DNA from: Zhengitettix transpicula
Taxonomy: Eukaryota > Arthropoda > Insecta > Orthoptera > Tetrigidae
Length of the DNA: 64,000 bases
Assembly (NCBI GenBank): GCA_037074705.1
Contig: CM073591.1
Location: 131,757,032 to 131,821,031, forward strand
Direction of reading: 5' to 3'
Positions 62,096 to 64,000 of this stretch are shown here, piece by piece. Position 1 is the first letter of the stretch, and the number at the start of each line of letters is the position of its first letter. The position numbers and the translations under genes are program-made. The notes below the pieces were generated by a model. The model made no database searches and had not been told where the DNA came from. It was given only the letters and a program-made list of their open reading frames with translations.

Positions 62096-63206
62096 ATGAT
62101 TGCTTGTGGTGATGTAGGACATAACTTAAACTCACGAGCGGCTACTGGATATATTGTTTTAACCTAATAGGCCCAATAGATATGGTAAATTATATTCCAT
62201 TTTAGTTTAAATCAGTTACACTCATTATTTCTGGGTTGTGATAATTTGGAACTTAGAAAATTTAACAAATTCATTGTTATATCATATTTCGGTTTCATCT
62301 TGCAAGGATGCAATTTCTGAATATTTTAAAATTTCTTTATCCCGTGAAACATATTTGTTTTGAAACTTGTTAATAAATTTTTTTACTCTTATTAGAATGC
62401 AAAAGTAAGTTTTATTTTATTATATAACATTTGTTGTGACAAATTGAATTTATGTTAAAAGTTTTTTCTATAAAAGAATATAAACTTACTTTAACGTCAA
62501 TTACATCAAGAAGAAAATTTTAACTGACTCGTACTTTCAATGTAAATACAATAATTTAACTTAAAAATACTTTAAATATAGTTTTTCTGACTTATTAGCT
62601 AATAAATTTATTTCGTAAAATTAATGTTTTCTGTTTTCTTATAAAGGCTGTTCGTTTGTTATTCCGAGGACATTCGACATTGGGGCTGTATGCAAATGAC
62701 AATTGTAAGGTAAAATGGCTTTGTTCGTACGGTGAAAGAGTTGTTTGCTACTTGGAATGACGAAGACGTAAAAATCCCACTCAGCCTGAGTAAAGAGTAC
62801 CACAAGACACGAGGCCTCTCATCATTAACTTACTATAACTTCTTGCAGTTGTTATTTGTTTAAAACTAGGAAGTTCGACAGTTCAATTGGTAAAGATACT
62901 ATCGGGCATTCCATTATCTGTAATAGAGGCAGAATTGAACGTAATTAATGCAGTCTGTTCCAGAGAATCTGCTGTGGAGTCCTTCACATCGAAAGAAATC
63001 CAACTGCATCAACGAAGAAAATGAGGATCTTAAGAATTAAATTCTGACGTTTTAGACAAGCGGATTTTCGACACCGTTAACCTAAGCCAACTTTTTAATT
63101 GCACTAACTGAGATTTACTGTGATTTATTAATTGCAAAACTTTTCATTTGTACTTCTGATGATAACGGTTCGAGATAAGAGGCGAAACTCCACAGACTAA
63201 ACAGAT
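62096..63206. other. No gene recognised; possible upstream region of the 63.2 kb exon
   Basis: AT-rich to about 62640, then a slightly GC-richer 550 bases leading to the candidate ATG at 63207. This could be 5' UTR or promoter, but no core motif is clear. Confidence 0.3.
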
Positions 63207-63266
63207 ATGAACGAGTACGAGCAGGACATGAACGAACCAGCTAGCTCCACAATTCGGAAGCGCAAG
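63207..63266 (+). CDS. Candidate first coding exon of a gene running off the window
   Basis: ATG followed by 20 sense codons (MNEYEQDMNEPASSTIRKRK) and a perfect GTAAGT donor at 63267. An in-frame TAA (63198-63200) sits just upstream, fixing the start. The stretch is GC-richer than its surroundings and has coding-like codons. I do not recognise the protein; the ending RKRK could be part of a nuclear localisation signal, but 20 residues are too few to judge. The next exon would lie beyond 64000 or be hidden by the hAT-like element at 63457-63999. Confidence 0.45.
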
Positions 63267-63456
63267 GTAAGTCTCACTTTCTAATGACATATTTATGTTA
63301 TTCCAAAAAGTACGTAGTTAGTGAAATATCAAGATTTTAAATAAATTCTGCAAAGCAATTTCAATACAACGCGAAGTTATGTTTATGTAAAAGTTAATAC
63401 GTTGTTGAAAAAATATTTCACATAATATTAGCAATAAATATATAAACGGGCTAGGG

Positions 63457-63999
63457 CAGTGTTTGTCAACGTGGGGGGAAATTTGAATAAGCTCGTCTAG
63501 AATTTAAAAACCGCTACCTACGATTTAACTTATACGAAAGGAAAAATTGTTGTTACCTCCTTTTAAAATATAATCTGGTAAGTTTGCTTCTTTCCATACA
63601 GCCGCACTTTAAAATTGGAGTAATATAAACGACGATGTACTCACAGAGTATTGTTTACTATGTCTAGTGAATGAATAGTACATACCATATTGCTATAGCA
63701 TGTACCAAGTGCTTGTCTACTGTAGTCTAGCGACAACTCTGCGTTTTAAATCAGATAAGAACTTAATTTCATACAAAATCTCGAATGGGCGATAGGTTTA
63801 GCGATCTAAATTAAAATTAATTGTTACTTTGTTCATGCACAGAATTATTACTATAGAAGAACAGTGATACACAACTTGAAAAAGGGCTTCTTTAGGAAAT
63901 AATTAAATTTTTCAATATAAAAAATTTGTATATGTCTAAGTCTTATGAATTATATGACTGAAGTGGGGCATGGTAATAAGAAGGTTGGGAAAAACACTG
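63457..63999. mobile_element. Probable hAT MITE at window edge
   Basis: The left end CAGTGTTTGTCAACG and the right end (reverse complement CAGTGTTTTTCCCAAC) form hAT-like inverted repeats 543 bp apart. The right target duplication falls outside the window; the left 8-bp flank is GGCTAGGG and base 64000 is G, which is compatible. Confidence 0.55.
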
Positions 64000-64000
64000 G

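Noticed and set aside
1..64000. CRISPR arrays, operons, defence islands or other prokaryotic systems
   Set aside because: No regularly spaced short repeats or dense same-strand gene blocks; gene structure is eukaryotic.

Overview
This is a eukaryotic, AT-rich, intron- and repeat-laden window that I read as insect nuclear DNA. The two confident genes are animal signalling genes: a Raf kinase and an Orai calcium channel. GT-AG introns, LINE, Penelope, mariner, Tc1, hAT and LTR remnants and (TA)n microsatellites fill the rest. The repeat mix suggests a large-genome hemimetabolous insect, perhaps of the cockroach or termite type, but that placement is only an inference.

Layout. From 1 to about 40 kb I find no convincing host protein gene, only transposon remains. 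They are a 170-176 bp tandem repeat (3.55-4.02 kb), a GC-richer repeat family (A) found as same-orientation pairs at 5.0-6.0, 13.8-14.6 and 28.5-29.3 kb, a LINE reverse-transcriptase remnant (7.3-8.3 kb), a mariner-type end (9.4 kb), a Tc1 transposase remnant (12.1-12.4 kb) and Penelope-like remnants (15.8 and 36.5-37.0 kb). A hAT MITE (18.7 kb), a tRNA-like unit (19.3 kb), LTR-like blocks (10.1, 20.4-22.4 and 35.5-36.4 kb), a second LINE (24.4-25.0 kb) and a retroposon with an internal tandem duplication (38.7-39.35 kb) complete this part.

From 40.5 to 42.6 kb lie a nearly complete mariner (TA target sites, nearly identical inverted repeats, DD34D catalytic triad, one frameshift and a missing linker motif) and a jockey-like LINE tail. 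At 43.8-44.0 and 47.2-47.3 kb there are foldback elements whose arms carry the same CTGANGA...GAAA motif seen just downstream of the Penelope endonuclease remnant at 36.5 kb.

Host genes. A complete 623-codon Raf reading frame without introns sits on the minus strand at 48.7-50.6 kb. Orai lies on the plus strand at 52.5-55.9 kb with four coding exons (357 aa in total) and a poly(A) signal near 56.43 kb. The two genes lie head to head about 1.9 kb apart between start codons. One acts in the Ras-MAPK cascade and the other in store-operated calcium entry, and nothing in the sequence links them functionally. Near the right edge, a short ATG-to-GTAAGT stretch at 63.2 kb may be the first coding exon of another gene running off the window.

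I found no CRISPR, operon or bacterial-type system. The most interesting signals are the intact intronless Raf, the unusual pore-entrance residues of Orai, the hammerhead-like motif shared by Penelope ends and foldbacks, and repeat family A with its paired arrangement and conserved hairpins.
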